A stretch of DNA of 64,000 bases from the NCBI GenBank assembly GCA_964348755.1, contig CAYGDW010000006.1, positions 1 through 64,000 on the forward strand, given 5' to 3'. Of the stretch, positions 53,076 through 61,293 are shown in pieces; within the stretch, counting starts at the first letter, position 1, and every line of letters begins with the position of its first letter. A program made the position numbers and the translations under genes. The notes under the pieces were generated by a model that worked only from the letters and a program-made list of their open reading frames with translations, was not told the origin of the DNA and ran no database searches. The DNA comes from UBA7960 sp964348755. GTDB taxonomy: Bacteria; Bacteroidota; Bacteroidia; Bacteroidales; UBA7960.

Positions 53076-54434
53076 ATGGATCTTAGCCGTTTACATAACA
53101 TCTTTTTTCTTGGCATAGGTGGCATAGGTATGAGCGCCCTGGCACGCCATTTTAAGTCACAGGGAATAAATGTAAGCGGCTACGACCGAACCCCAACTAC
53201 CCTAACCGCTGCATTGATTGCCGAAGGAATTAGGATCTGGTTTGACGACGATGAAGCCATAATTCCGGAAAACACCGACCTGGTAGTATTTACCCCTGCC
53301 GTGCCAAAAGATTCAGCTTTGTATAAAGCTTTTGGAGTACTGAACACACCCATGATGAAACGGGCTGAACTGCTTGGACTTATTTCGGCAAAAACGCCCA
53401 CCATTGCAGTGGCCGGCACCCACGGAAAAACCACTATCAGCGCCATGGTTACCCATATACTGAAAACAGCCGGAATAAGGGTAACAGCATTTTTGGGTGG
53501 CATAAGTGCCAACTACAATACCAACTATATTGAAAGTGAGCAGCCCGAGTGGATTGTTGTTGAAGCTGATGAGTTCGATCGCTCATTTCTGCACCTTTCG
53601 CCAAAAGTTGCCCTGATAAGTTCTATGGATGCCGACCACCTCGATATTTATGGATCGGTAGATGCACTTCTTGATAGCTTCAGGGCATTTGCATCACGCA
53701 TCAAACCCAATGGTACTCTGGTAATTAAAAAAGGGCTTGAATCGAAAATACCATCACAAAGCCATGTAATCACATACCACTCGAGTATGCCAGCCCATGT
53801 GTTTGCAAAAAAATTAAGTATGGAGGGAGGCAGCTTTTATGCAATTCTTGATGGAATGATAAAAACCCAAAAATTCAGGCCGGGGCTTCAGGGTGCCCAC
53901 AATCTCGAAAATGCAACGGGTGCTGCTGCAATAGCTCATTGCCTCAATATAGAAAGCACTGTGATAGCCAATGCTCTTGAGAGTTTTAAAGGTGTAAGGC
54001 GAAGGTTCGAGTATCTGTATAGTGGGCCCAATTTGGTTTATATCGATGATTATGCCCACCATCCAGAAGAAATCAGTGCTTGTCTGGGAGCTGCCAGAGA
54101 GCTTTTCCCCGAAAGGGAAATTACGGTTATCTTTCAGCCGCACCTATTCAGCCGCACACGCGACCTGGCCGAAGAATTCGCAAAAAGCCTGAGCCTGGCA
54201 AACCGCCTTATTCTGCTCGACATTTATCCCGCAAGGGAGTTGCCCATTGAAGGAGTAACCTCAGCATGGTTGCTGAGTAAAATAAAACTTGAAAACAAAC
54301 AACTGGCTCAAAAAGCAGATATTATTGGTCTGCTCCGGAAACATGCCCCGCAGGTGCTCATTACTATGGGAGCCGGCGACATTGACCGCATTACAGGTGA
54401 CATTGTAAAGTTCTTGAAAATGAAGGAATTATGA
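53076..54434 (+). CDS. murC: UDP-MurNAc L-alanine ligase MurC
   Basis: MurC adds L-alanine to UDP-MurNAc, the first amino acid of the stem. The N-terminal domain has FLGIGGIGMSALAR, the ATP site is VAGTHGKTTISA, and DDYAHHPEEI follows in the C-terminal half. The length of 452 residues is typical. Its stop overlaps the ftsQ start by four bases (ATGA). There is no ddl gene between murC and ftsQ, unlike in many Proteobacteria. Confidence 0.97.
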   Translation: MDLSRLHNIFFLGIGGIGMSALARHFKSQGINVSGYDRTPTTLTAALIAEGIRIWFDDDEAIIPENTDLVVFTPAVPKDSALYKAFGVLNTPMMKRAELLGLISAKTPTIAVAGTHGKTTISAMVTHILKTAGIRVTAFLGGISANYNTNYIESEQPEWIVVEADEFDRSFLHLSPKVALISSMDADHLDIYGSVDALLDSFRAFASRIKPNGTLVIKKGLESKIPSQSHVITYHSSMPAHVFAKKLSMEGGSFYAILDGMIKTQKFRPGLQGAHNLENATGAAAIAHCLNIESTVIANALESFKGVRRRFEYLYSGPNLVYIDDYAHHPEEISACLGAARELFPEREITVIFQPHLFSRTRDLAEEFAKSLSLANRLILLDIYPARELPIEGVTSAWLLSKIKLENKQLAQKADIIGLLRKHAPQVLITMGAGDIDRITGDIVKFLKMKEL

Positions 54435-55222
54435 TCAGAAAGATATTAAAAATATCGCTGGCGATCGCCCTTGCATTTTTGTTTATTACATTGGTGAGCT
54501 TTGCTGTTGACAAAAACAGGGATTTGCCATGCAAAGGCGTTTCGGTATCAATTGACTACCTGAGAGGCCAGCATTTTATTAATGCAGAAGATGTTAAAGC
54601 CAAAGTACTCAATGCAACCGGGCCACTTGAAGGAAAACCAATCACTGTAGGCAAGCTGAGCCTGATTGAATCGGTGGTTGCTGGCATACCATCGGTGAGC
54701 AAAACAAGTGTGTTCAGAAATATTGACGGCGGGCTCACTATAAATATATCGCAGCGACAGCCTATCGTAAGGGTGCTTAACGTACACGGGCAGGGATTTT
54801 ATATCGACCACTCAGGACATTTGATGCCATTGAGCCCTGATTATACGGCCCATGTAATTGTTGCCACCGGGCACATACAAGCAGGCTACTCGCCTTTAAT
54901 TAATCTGGCCAGTGTGAGGCCCGATAACGAAATTTCTTCAAACGAGAAAAGACTGAGAGACCTTTACAGGTTGGCTTTGCATATCGAAAGCCAAGCCTTT
55001 TGGAGCGCATTTATTGACCATATTTTTGTATTGCCAAACGGTCAGTTTGAGCTTACTCCAAAAAATGGGGCTCATGTAATTGAGTTTGGAGATTTGAACC
55101 AGATGGAAATGAAATTTGGCAAACTAATGACTTTCTACCAAAACGGCCTTGCCTGGATTGGCTGGAACCATTACCGCCGGATAAATGTAAAATACAGTAA
55201 CCAGGTAATTTGTTCAAAATAG
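54431..55222 (+). CDS. ftsQ: Division protein FtsQ
   Basis: FtsQ is a bitopic divisome scaffold. A short N terminus leads into one span (ISLAIALAFLFITLVSFAV). A POTRA-like part follows (VSIDYLRGQHFINAEDVKAK), then SVSKTSVFRNIDGGLTINIS and RQPIVRVLN, and a C-terminal beta domain. The 263-residue length fits Bacteroidota FtsQ. Sequence alone is weakly conserved, but the place between murC and ftsA settles the call. Confidence 0.9.
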   Translation: MIRKILKISLAIALAFLFITLVSFAVDKNRDLPCKGVSVSIDYLRGQHFINAEDVKAKVLNATGPLEGKPITVGKLSLIESVVAGIPSVSKTSVFRNIDGGLTINISQRQPIVRVLNVHGQGFYIDHSGHLMPLSPDYTAHVIVATGHIQAGYSPLINLASVRPDNEISSNEKRLRDLYRLALHIESQAFWSAFIDHIFVLPNGQFELTPKNGAHVIEFGDLNQMEMKFGKLMTFYQNGLAWIGWNHYRRINVKYSNQVICSK

Positions 55223-55229
55223 AATTGTT

Positions 55230-56498
55230 ATGACAAAATCAGAAATTGTAGCCGGATTAGACATTGGGTCAACCAAGATAGCCTGTATTGTTGGCCGTAA
55301 AAATGAGTACGGAAAAGTGGAAGTGCTTGGACTTGGCCGGTCTGAGTCGCTTGGAGTGAACCGCGGGGTAGTAGAAAATATACAGGATACTGTTGAATCG
55401 ATAAAAAAGGCCGTTGACGACGCCAGCCGGGCCTCGGGTGTAAACATTGAGGTGGTAAATGTGGGCATTGCCGGCCAACACATCAGAAGCCTGCAGCACC
55501 GGGGAAACATAATGCGAAACAACATTGAAATTGAAATTGACCAAAACGATGTTGCCACCCTGATTTCAAATATGTATAAGCTGGTGCTTCCTCCTGGCGA
55601 AGAAATCATACATGTAATACCTCAGGAATACATTATTGATAACCATCAACGCACGCGTCAGCCCAGGGGAATGTCGGGTATAAACCTTGAAGCCAACTTC
55701 CACATAATAACAGGGCAGGTTGCAGCAGTAAAAAACATAAACAAATGCGTAAAAAAAGCCGGGCTTGAAATTTCAAACCTTATCCTTGAGCCATTGGCCT
55801 CGGCCGAGGCGGTCCTTAGCCAGGAAGAAAAGGAAGCAGGTGTGGCACTGGTCGATATTGGAGGCGGCACCACCGACATTGCCATTTTTCAGGATGACAT
55901 TATTCGCCACACAGCTGTTATTCCGCTTGGCGGAAATGTAATAACCGAGGATATAAAAGAGGGTTGCTCAATTATACGCGTGCAGGCCGAAGAGCTCAAA
56001 AAGCGCTTCGGGTCAGCCCTGGCAAGCGAAAACCGCGATGAGGAAGTGGTTTCCATACCTGGCCTGAAAGGCCGTAACGCGAAGGAAATTTCGCTGCGAA
56101 ACCTGGCCCACATTATTCAGGCACGTATGGAAGAAATAATTGAAAACGTACTCTACGAGATTAAAAACTCGGGATACGAAAAAAAACTCATAGCAGGTAT
56201 TGTGCTCACAGGGGGCGGAAGCCAACTGAAACACGCTGCACAACTCACCGAATTTATTACCGGAATGGACACCCGCATAGGGTATCCAAACGAGCACCTG
56301 GCAAAGTCACTTTCGGGCGATACCGCAAGCCCAATGCATGCTACTGGCATAGGGTTGGTTATTAAAGGCCTTGACGAAAAGGAGTTTATAAAGAAAAGCC
56401 CCGACCAAAAACCTGCCAAAACCGGAATTGCATCGGACTTCTTCAACAAAATTTTAAACCAGGGAAAGGATTTTTTTGAAAAAGGACAGCATAGTTAA
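55230..56498 (+). CDS. ftsA: Division protein FtsA
   Basis: FtsA is an actin-fold ATPase that tethers FtsZ to the membrane. The 422-residue protein has the phosphate-1 loop GLDIGSTKIACIVG, phosphate-2 DIGGGTTDIAIF and adenosine loop VLTGGGSQL. A C-terminal amphipathic segment (SDFFNKILNQGKDFFEKGQ) serves as the membrane-targeting helix. It lies 7 bases after ftsQ. The gap to ftsZ (100 bases) contains a strong stem-loop. Confidence 0.96.
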   Translation: MTKSEIVAGLDIGSTKIACIVGRKNEYGKVEVLGLGRSESLGVNRGVVENIQDTVESIKKAVDDASRASGVNIEVVNVGIAGQHIRSLQHRGNIMRNNIEIEIDQNDVATLISNMYKLVLPPGEEIIHVIPQEYIIDNHQRTRQPRGMSGINLEANFHIITGQVAAVKNINKCVKKAGLEISNLILEPLASAEAVLSQEEKEAGVALVDIGGGTTDIAIFQDDIIRHTAVIPLGGNVITEDIKEGCSIIRVQAEELKKRFGSALASENRDEEVVSIPGLKGRNAKEISLRNLAHIIQARMEEIIENVLYEIKNSGYEKKLIAGIVLTGGGSQLKHAAQLTEFITGMDTRIGYPNEHLAKSLSGDTASPMHATGIGLVIKGLDEKEFIKKSPDQKPAKTGIASDFFNKILNQGKDFFEKGQHS

Positions 56499-56503
56499 TC
56501 TCT

Positions 56504-56541
56504 TTTTATTAACAGCAAGGCGCAAAAAACTGTTAATAAAA
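56504..56541 (+). promoter_or_regulatory. 12-bp perfect stem-loop between ftsA and ftsZ
   Basis: TTTTATTAACAG at 56504-56515 pairs perfectly with CTGTTAATAAAA at 56530-56541 across a 14-base loop. It begins 5 bases after the ftsA stop and ends 57 bases before ftsZ. No U run follows, so it is more likely a processing, stability or attenuation element than a plain terminator. An inverted-repeat protein site is also possible. Confidence 0.7.
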
Positions 56542-56598
56542 GAAAAGTTTATTGCAATGCGCTTAAAATGAAAATATTTACCTTCAACCCCGATAAAT

Positions 56599-58140
56599 AT
56601 GAAAAAAGAAATGATCCGATTCGACCTGCCAAAAAATCAGTCCTCCATAATTAAAGTACTTGGGGTTGGTGGCGGAGGCAGCAATGCTGTAAACCACATG
56701 TTCAGGCAAGGAATTGAAGGTGTTGACTTTGTTATTTGCAATACCGACAGCCAGGCCCTAAACTCTAGCCCTGTGCCCAATAAAATACAGCTTGGCGTAA
56801 GCCTTACCGAGGGGAAAGGAGCCGGAAGCATACCCGAAGTTGGTAAAAATGCTGCCATTGAAGACATTGACCAGATAAAGGAATTGCTGAGCAAAGGAAC
56901 CAAAATGGTATTCATTACAGCCGGCATGGGAGGAGGCACCGGCACAGGTGCAGCACCGGTTATAGCAAGTGCTTCAAAAGAGCTGGGCATACTTACCGTA
57001 GGCATAGTTACCAAACCTTTTAATTTTGAGGGTCGCCGGCGTTTGCAACAGGCAGAAGAAGGAATAAAACTACTTCAGGAACATGTTGACACACTACTGG
57101 TAATTTGCAACGAACGCCTGCGCGAGCTCTACGGAAACCTACCCTTAAGCGAGGCCTTTGCCAGAGCCGACAACGTGCTTACAACAGCAGCAAAAGGCAT
57201 TGCAGAAATTATAACCCTAACCGGAAATATAAATGTTGACTTTGCCGATGTAAGAACCGTAATGTCAAACAGCGGAGTGGCAATTATGGGCAGCGGAAGC
57301 GCCGAAGGCGAAGACAGGGCCAGAAAAGCAATTGAAATGGCGCTTACATCGCCCTTGCTCAACGACAACCATATAAGAGGGGCCAAAAATATTTTGCTCA
57401 ATATAACCAGTGGAAAAGAAGAAATTCTGATGGACGAAATTTCTGAAATCACTGATTACATTCAGGAAGAATCTGGCAACACTGCCGAAATTATTTGGGG
57501 TACGGGCCGCGACGAATCATTAGGAAACAAGATAAATGTAACCCTTGTAGCAACCGGTTTTAATAATGGGGCAGGGTTTCCTTCAGAATCAGAAAAACAA
57601 AAAAAAGTTGTGGTGCTTGAAAACAACAGCCAACACCCCCCCTTTCATTCAGAAACATTTGATGCTGAATCAGGTGGTGGTATAAGAATTTTTACAAAGG
57701 GCAATCCTCCTAAAGAATCAAATACAGGAGCCAGGAAGGAATTACATACCGAACAACCGGCTACCATTTTTGATTTTGATGTTTCAAATAAAAAAGATAA
57801 TTCTTCGGAACCAGCCACACTAAGGTCTGGTCAAAATCAGGGTGCAACCACTATAAAGCACGGCCATGAGGTTAGTGCAAACCCGGTTTCGGAAGCCGAA
57901 CTCTTGCAAAAAATTTCTGAGCGCGAACAAAGGCTGCGCGAACTGAGCATTAAACTCAAAACTCCCGAAGGACTTCAGGATCTTGAACGCCAACCTGCAT
58001 TCGTCAGGAGAAATATTGCACTGAACAATACCCCGCTCAGCACCGAGTCTCAGGTTTCCAGGTACACTCTCAATGAAGACGAAGAACGAAAAGTTCAAAT
58101 AAAATCGAACAACTCATTTCTGCACGATAATGTTGATTAA
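56599..58140 (+). CDS. ftsZ: Division tubulin FtsZ
   Basis: FtsZ polymerises into the division ring. The GTP-binding domain has GVGGGGSNAVNHM at 22-34, the signature GGGTGTG at 111-117 and the T7 loop NVDFADVRTVM near 215. A long variable linker (about 330-460) follows. The conserved C-terminal peptide appears as QPAFVRRN near 465-472 but is followed by about 40 more residues (ending SFLHDNVD), so the FtsA-binding peptide is internal. A similar tail is seen in other Bacteroidota FtsZ proteins as I recall them. A terminator follows the gene. Confidence 0.97.
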   Translation: MKKEMIRFDLPKNQSSIIKVLGVGGGGSNAVNHMFRQGIEGVDFVICNTDSQALNSSPVPNKIQLGVSLTEGKGAGSIPEVGKNAAIEDIDQIKELLSKGTKMVFITAGMGGGTGTGAAPVIASASKELGILTVGIVTKPFNFEGRRRLQQAEEGIKLLQEHVDTLLVICNERLRELYGNLPLSEAFARADNVLTTAAKGIAEIITLTGNINVDFADVRTVMSNSGVAIMGSGSAEGEDRARKAIEMALTSPLLNDNHIRGAKNILLNITSGKEEILMDEISEITDYIQEESGNTAEIIWGTGRDESLGNKINVTLVATGFNNGAGFPSESEKQKKVVVLENNSQHPPFHSETFDAESGGGIRIFTKGNPPKESNTGARKELHTEQPATIFDFDVSNKKDNSSEPATLRSGQNQGATTIKHGHEVSANPVSEAELLQKISEREQRLRELSIKLKTPEGLQDLERQPAFVRRNIALNNTPLSTESQVSRYTLNEDEERKVQIKSNNSFLHDNVD

Positions 58141-58198
58141 GAAGGGGCCCCGTTAACTTTGCATTTAATAATGGTTTCATTGGTTTTGTTTTCTCACG

Positions 58199-58225
58199 AA
58201 AAGCCGGAAACTCCGGCTTTTCCTT
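58199..58225 (+). terminator. Terminator after ftsZ
   Basis: AAAAGCCGGA at 58199-58208 pairs with TCCGGCTTTT at 58212-58221 across a 3-base loop, followed by CCTTTTC. It ends the dcw cluster. Confidence 0.8.
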
Positions 58226-58273
58226 TTCATTCAGCGCCCAATACTATTTCGGCCACAATTCATTTAATTTTAG

Positions 58274-58281
58274 TAAATTTG
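58274..58281 (+). promoter_or_regulatory. Putative -7 element of the FKBP lipoprotein gene
   Basis: TAAATTTG is an exact TAnnTTTG match, 22 bases before the ATG. A TTTC at 58247-58250 could act as a weak -33 at 23 bases. Confidence 0.45.
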
Positions 58282-58303
58282 CACCTAAAATTTCTCAAAC
58301 TCA

Positions 58304-58774
58304 ATGAACTTCATTAAAATGTTTTCTGGTAAAATCTGGTTATTTGGCATCCTTATTATGCTAATTGCCTCTTCGTGCGGAACCGACGACCCCGAAAGGC
58401 AAGCTGAACGCGACCGCAAAAAAATTCTTGATTATATCAGAACTCATCAACTGACTGCACATGAACTTGAGTCGGGTGTTTTTTATGTCATTAATTCTCC
58501 TGGTTCAGGGTCATTCCCAACACAAACATCCACTGTAAGTGTTTCTTATACCGGAAAACTTTTAAGCGGAAAAGTGTTTGACACCGGGATAGCCCAGGTT
58601 TTTAACCTTCAACAAACCATTTTAGGGTTCAAATATGGAATTCCGATGTTTAATAAGGGTAGTAAAGGAAAACTCCTTATTCCATCCGGTCTGGGTTACG
58701 GGCCAAACGGAACCTTTTCAATACCTCCGAATGCCGTCCTGATTTTTGAGATTGAAATGATTGACTTTAACTAA
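58304..58774 (+). CDS. FKBP-type peptidyl-prolyl isomerase lipoprotein
   Basis: A 156-residue lipoprotein. The signal peptide ends in the lipobox ASSC (Cys25), followed by a charged linker and an FKBP domain of about 95 residues: VSVSYTGKLLSGKVFDTG, then GIPMFNKGSKGKLLIPSGLG and the ending NAVLIFEIEMIDF. It would help fold proteins in the periplasm or at the outer membrane. Some lipid-anchored FKBPs in Bacteroidota are named GldI, but I have no evidence for a gliding role here. Confidence 0.88.
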   Translation: MNFIKMFSGKIWLFGILIMLIASSCGTDDPERQAERDRKKILDYIRTHQLTAHELESGVFYVINSPGSGSFPTQTSTVSVSYTGKLLSGKVFDTGIAQVFNLQQTILGFKYGIPMFNKGSKGKLLIPSGLGYGPNGTFSIPPNAVLIFEIEMIDFN

Positions 58775-58840
58775 AATAGAAAATAAATTTCCTATAAGGC
58801 TTAAAAACAATTAAATTTACAGCCAAAATAAGTACCTGAT

Positions 58841-59122
58841 ATGGCAAGTATAAAAAATCTGAAGAAAGACCTTAATTATCTGATTGACGAGGTAATAGGC
58901 ACCTGCATGATTCATCAATACACCAAGCAGCAGAAGAAGGAGGAACTTGAAGCAATAATTAATGAAATGATTGAGTTTCGTGATAAAATGATTCTTCGGA
59001 TCAATAACCCTGACGTGAATGAAAACGGGCAGAGCCTTCGAAATTATTACCGTGCGCTTTTCGATGAGTTATTGGATAAAGTTAATGGTGCCTTTGACAA
59101 ATTGAACGAAATTACCAGCTGA
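58841..59122 (+). CDS. Small helical protein of unknown function
   Basis: A 93-residue acidic and Lys-rich protein, apparently all helical and cytosolic. Visible features are LKKDLNYLIDEVIGTCMIHQ, QKKEELEAIINEMIEFRDKM and the ending NGAFDKLNEITS. It looks like a conserved Bacteroidota small protein that I have seen only as hypothetical. It is flanked by its own terminator, which supports expression as a real gene. No function can be assigned. Confidence 0.75.
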   Translation: MASIKNLKKDLNYLIDEVIGTCMIHQYTKQQKKEELEAIINEMIEFRDKMILRINNPDVNENGQSLRNYYRALFDELLDKVNGAFDKLNEITS

Positions 59123-59144
59123 TGCTGGTATCCGATATAAACCA

Positions 59145-59169
59145 AAGGCGCTTAAGGCGCCTTTTTTTT
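59145..59169 (+). terminator. Terminator after the small helical protein
   Basis: AAGGCGC at 59145-59151 pairs with GCGCCTT at 59157-59163 across the loop TTAAG, followed by a run of Ts to 59169. Confidence 0.85.
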
Positions 59170-59185
59170 GTAGAGAAGTAATGTT

Positions 59186-59869
59186 ATGTGCGGCCGATAT
59201 TCTATAAGCAAAAAAGCCAGGGAAATTGCTGAATACTTTGGCGTAATCGCTCCCGAAAATATTGCGGGTGGCGTTTATAATGCTGCCCCAACACAATTGC
59301 TTCCGGTAATTGCCATGAACCAACCACGTAAACTACAGCAGTTTATGTGGGGTTTGCAAGCCAATTGGAAAAATGAATCCAACATTAGTCCAATGCTTAT
59401 TAATATAAGGGCTGAGTCGCTTTTTGAAAAAAAAATGTTCGGCAATATGCTCCAAACCAACAAATGCCTGGTAATGGCCGATGGTTTTTTTGAATGGCAA
59501 AAGGCCGGAAAATCAAAACAGCCATGGCGTTTTACACTTAATGATGATAGCATTTTTGCATTTGCCGCAATATTTGATGGCACGCCCGGCCCTGACGGTA
59601 AGATTGGCTTTCGTTTTGCAATAATAACCACGGATGCAAACCCGATGGTAAGTCCAATTCACAATCGTATGCCTGTCATCCTCGACCGCGAAGGCTCGAT
59701 GGCTTGGCTGTCAGCAGTAAACAACCAGCAGGAAATAAAAACGCTATTAGTTCCATATCCTGCCAGTAAAATGAAAAGTTACAAGGTAAGCCCCAGGGTA
59801 AACAGCACAGCCGCCAATAGCCCAGAACTAATAAAGCCATGGCAGGATCCAAACCTGACACTATTTTAA
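59186..59869 (+). CDS. YedK/HMCES-type abasic-site processing protein
   Basis: An SRAP-domain protein of 227 residues, which forms a protective thiazolidine crosslink with abasic sites in single-stranded DNA. The catalytic Cys2 follows the initiator Met (MCGRYSISKKA). Other family residues are the Asn in NAAPTQLLPVI, the Glu in DGFFEWQKAG and the His in SPIHNRMPVIL. It lies just after a terminator and 42 bases before the pseudouridine synthase gene. An SOS box was not recognised. Confidence 0.92.
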   Translation: MCGRYSISKKAREIAEYFGVIAPENIAGGVYNAAPTQLLPVIAMNQPRKLQQFMWGLQANWKNESNISPMLINIRAESLFEKKMFGNMLQTNKCLVMADGFFEWQKAGKSKQPWRFTLNDDSIFAFAAIFDGTPGPDGKIGFRFAIITTDANPMVSPIHNRMPVILDREGSMAWLSAVNNQQEIKTLLVPYPASKMKSYKVSPRVNSTAANSPELIKPWQDPNLTLF

Positions 59870-59911
59870 TTTTTTTACGTTTACATCTTAAACCTCAACC
59901 CATAAATTATC

Positions 59912-61281
59912 ATGACAAGAACATCTGCCAGACCCGGCGGAAACCGGCGCACCAGCAGCCCGGGCCGCTCTGGCGCAAAACCAGCCGGAAAAAACACTGG
60001 CCGTGAGGCCCGTTCCGAAAGACCTTCAAAAGAAGACCGACCTAAGAAAAATGACAGGCCTTTCCAGAAAGAACGGCCAACCCCAAAAACAAAAACTGAT
60101 AGGGGCGGAAACAGGTTTTCAAATGACAAACCTTTTTTAAAAGACAGGCGCGAAGGCACTGAAAGAGGTTCCTCGAGCGAACGGCCCTACTCAAGAGAGC
60201 GAAGAGAAAGTAGTGAAAACCGCACCCCAACCAATCGCCCATACGCAAAAGACAGGCGCGAAGGCACTGAAAGAGGTTCCTCGAGCGAACGGCCCTACTC
60301 ANNNNNNNNNNNNNNNNNNNNNNNNNNNNNNNNNNNNNNNNNNNNNNNNNNNNNNNNNNNNNNNNNNNNNNNNNNNNNNNNNNNNNNNNNNNNNNNNNNN
60401 NAAACCGCACCCCAACCAATCGCCCATACGCAAAAGACAGGCGCGAAGGCACTGAACGGGGTTCTGCACCTGAGCGGCCATATTCACGCGAAAACAACCC
60501 ATCGCGACCCTTTAAAACCGGAGCGACCCAAACAAGAAAATCCGATTCGCACAAGGACCCATTCGATGACTCCATTAGATTAAACCGATACATAGCCAAT
60601 GCCGGAGTTTGCTCGAGGCGCGAAGCCGACGAGCTTATTAAAAATGGGGCAATTACCGTAAACGGGCAAATTGTAACCGAAATGGGCATAAAGGTAAAAC
60701 CCGGCGATGTGATAATGTATGGCACTCAAAAGCTAATCAACGAAAAAAAGGTTTATATACTTCTGAATAAACCTAAAGACTATATAACAACTACCGATGA
60801 TCCGCATGAACGCAAAACCGTAACTGAGCTTATACGCAATGCCTGTCGCGAGCGGGTTTACCCTGTAGGGCGCCTCGACCGAAACACCACCGGCCTGCTT
60901 TTGCTGACCAACGATGGCGATCTTACCAAAAAACTATCACACCCAAAACATGGTATAAAGAAACTTTACCATGTGCACCTCGACCAACCTGTTACAAAGG
61001 CCGATTTAGAACAAATTGCGAGCGGGGTTAAAATTGACAATAACCTTGTGGTGCCCGATGCCGTATCATATATTGATAGGGCCGAATCAAAAAAAGAAAT
61101 TGGAATTGAAATTCACTCGGGCCAAAACCGCGTGGTAAGGCGAATCTTTGAACAACTTGGATATAAGGTTACTAAACTCGACCGGGTTTTGTATGCTGGC
61201 CTAACCAAAAAAGACCTTCCGCGCGGAAAATGGCGATTCCTTACCGAAAAAGAATTGAGTTTCCTTAAAATGATGGGGTAA
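59912..61281 (+). CDS. RluB-like pseudouridine synthase with repeat-rich N terminus, interrupted by an assembly gap
   Basis: An rRNA large-subunit-type pseudouridine synthase. After an Arg/Lys/Ser-rich, probably disordered N-terminal extension come an S4 domain (RLNRYIANAGVCSRREADEL) and the RsuA/RluB catalytic domain, with VGRLDRNTTGLLLLTNDG supplying the catalytic Asp. The extension has a 36-residue tandem repeat. Bases 60302-60401 are N, and the frame after the gap differs from the frame before it. Since the N count is conventional and not measured, this need not be a real frameshift: a true gap of 23 bases, or 23 plus a multiple of 108, restores one frame. I treat it as one intact gene. 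Confidence 0.85.
60143..60490 (+). repeat. 108-base tandem repeat spanning the assembly gap
   Basis: A 108-base (36-codon) unit starts at 60143 and again at 60251. A further diverged copy starts at 60436 after the Ns. Each unit contains two related 18-residue halves, RREGTERGSSSERPYSRE and RRESSENRTPTNRPYAKD. Near-identical copies explain why the assembler broke here. The real copy number is unknown. Confidence 0.85.
60302..60401. other. Assembly gap of 100 Ns
   Basis: Exactly 100 Ns, the usual placeholder for a gap of unknown length. It falls inside the tandem repeat of the pseudouridine synthase gene. Confidence 0.98.
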
Positions 61282-61293
61282 TTTCTTAAATTA

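Noticed and set aside
60213..60583. Apparent frameshift in the pseudouridine synthase after the Ns
   Set aside because: The 100 Ns are a placeholder of unknown length. The repeat arithmetic (23 bases plus multiples of 108) restores one frame, so I do not call a pseudogene.
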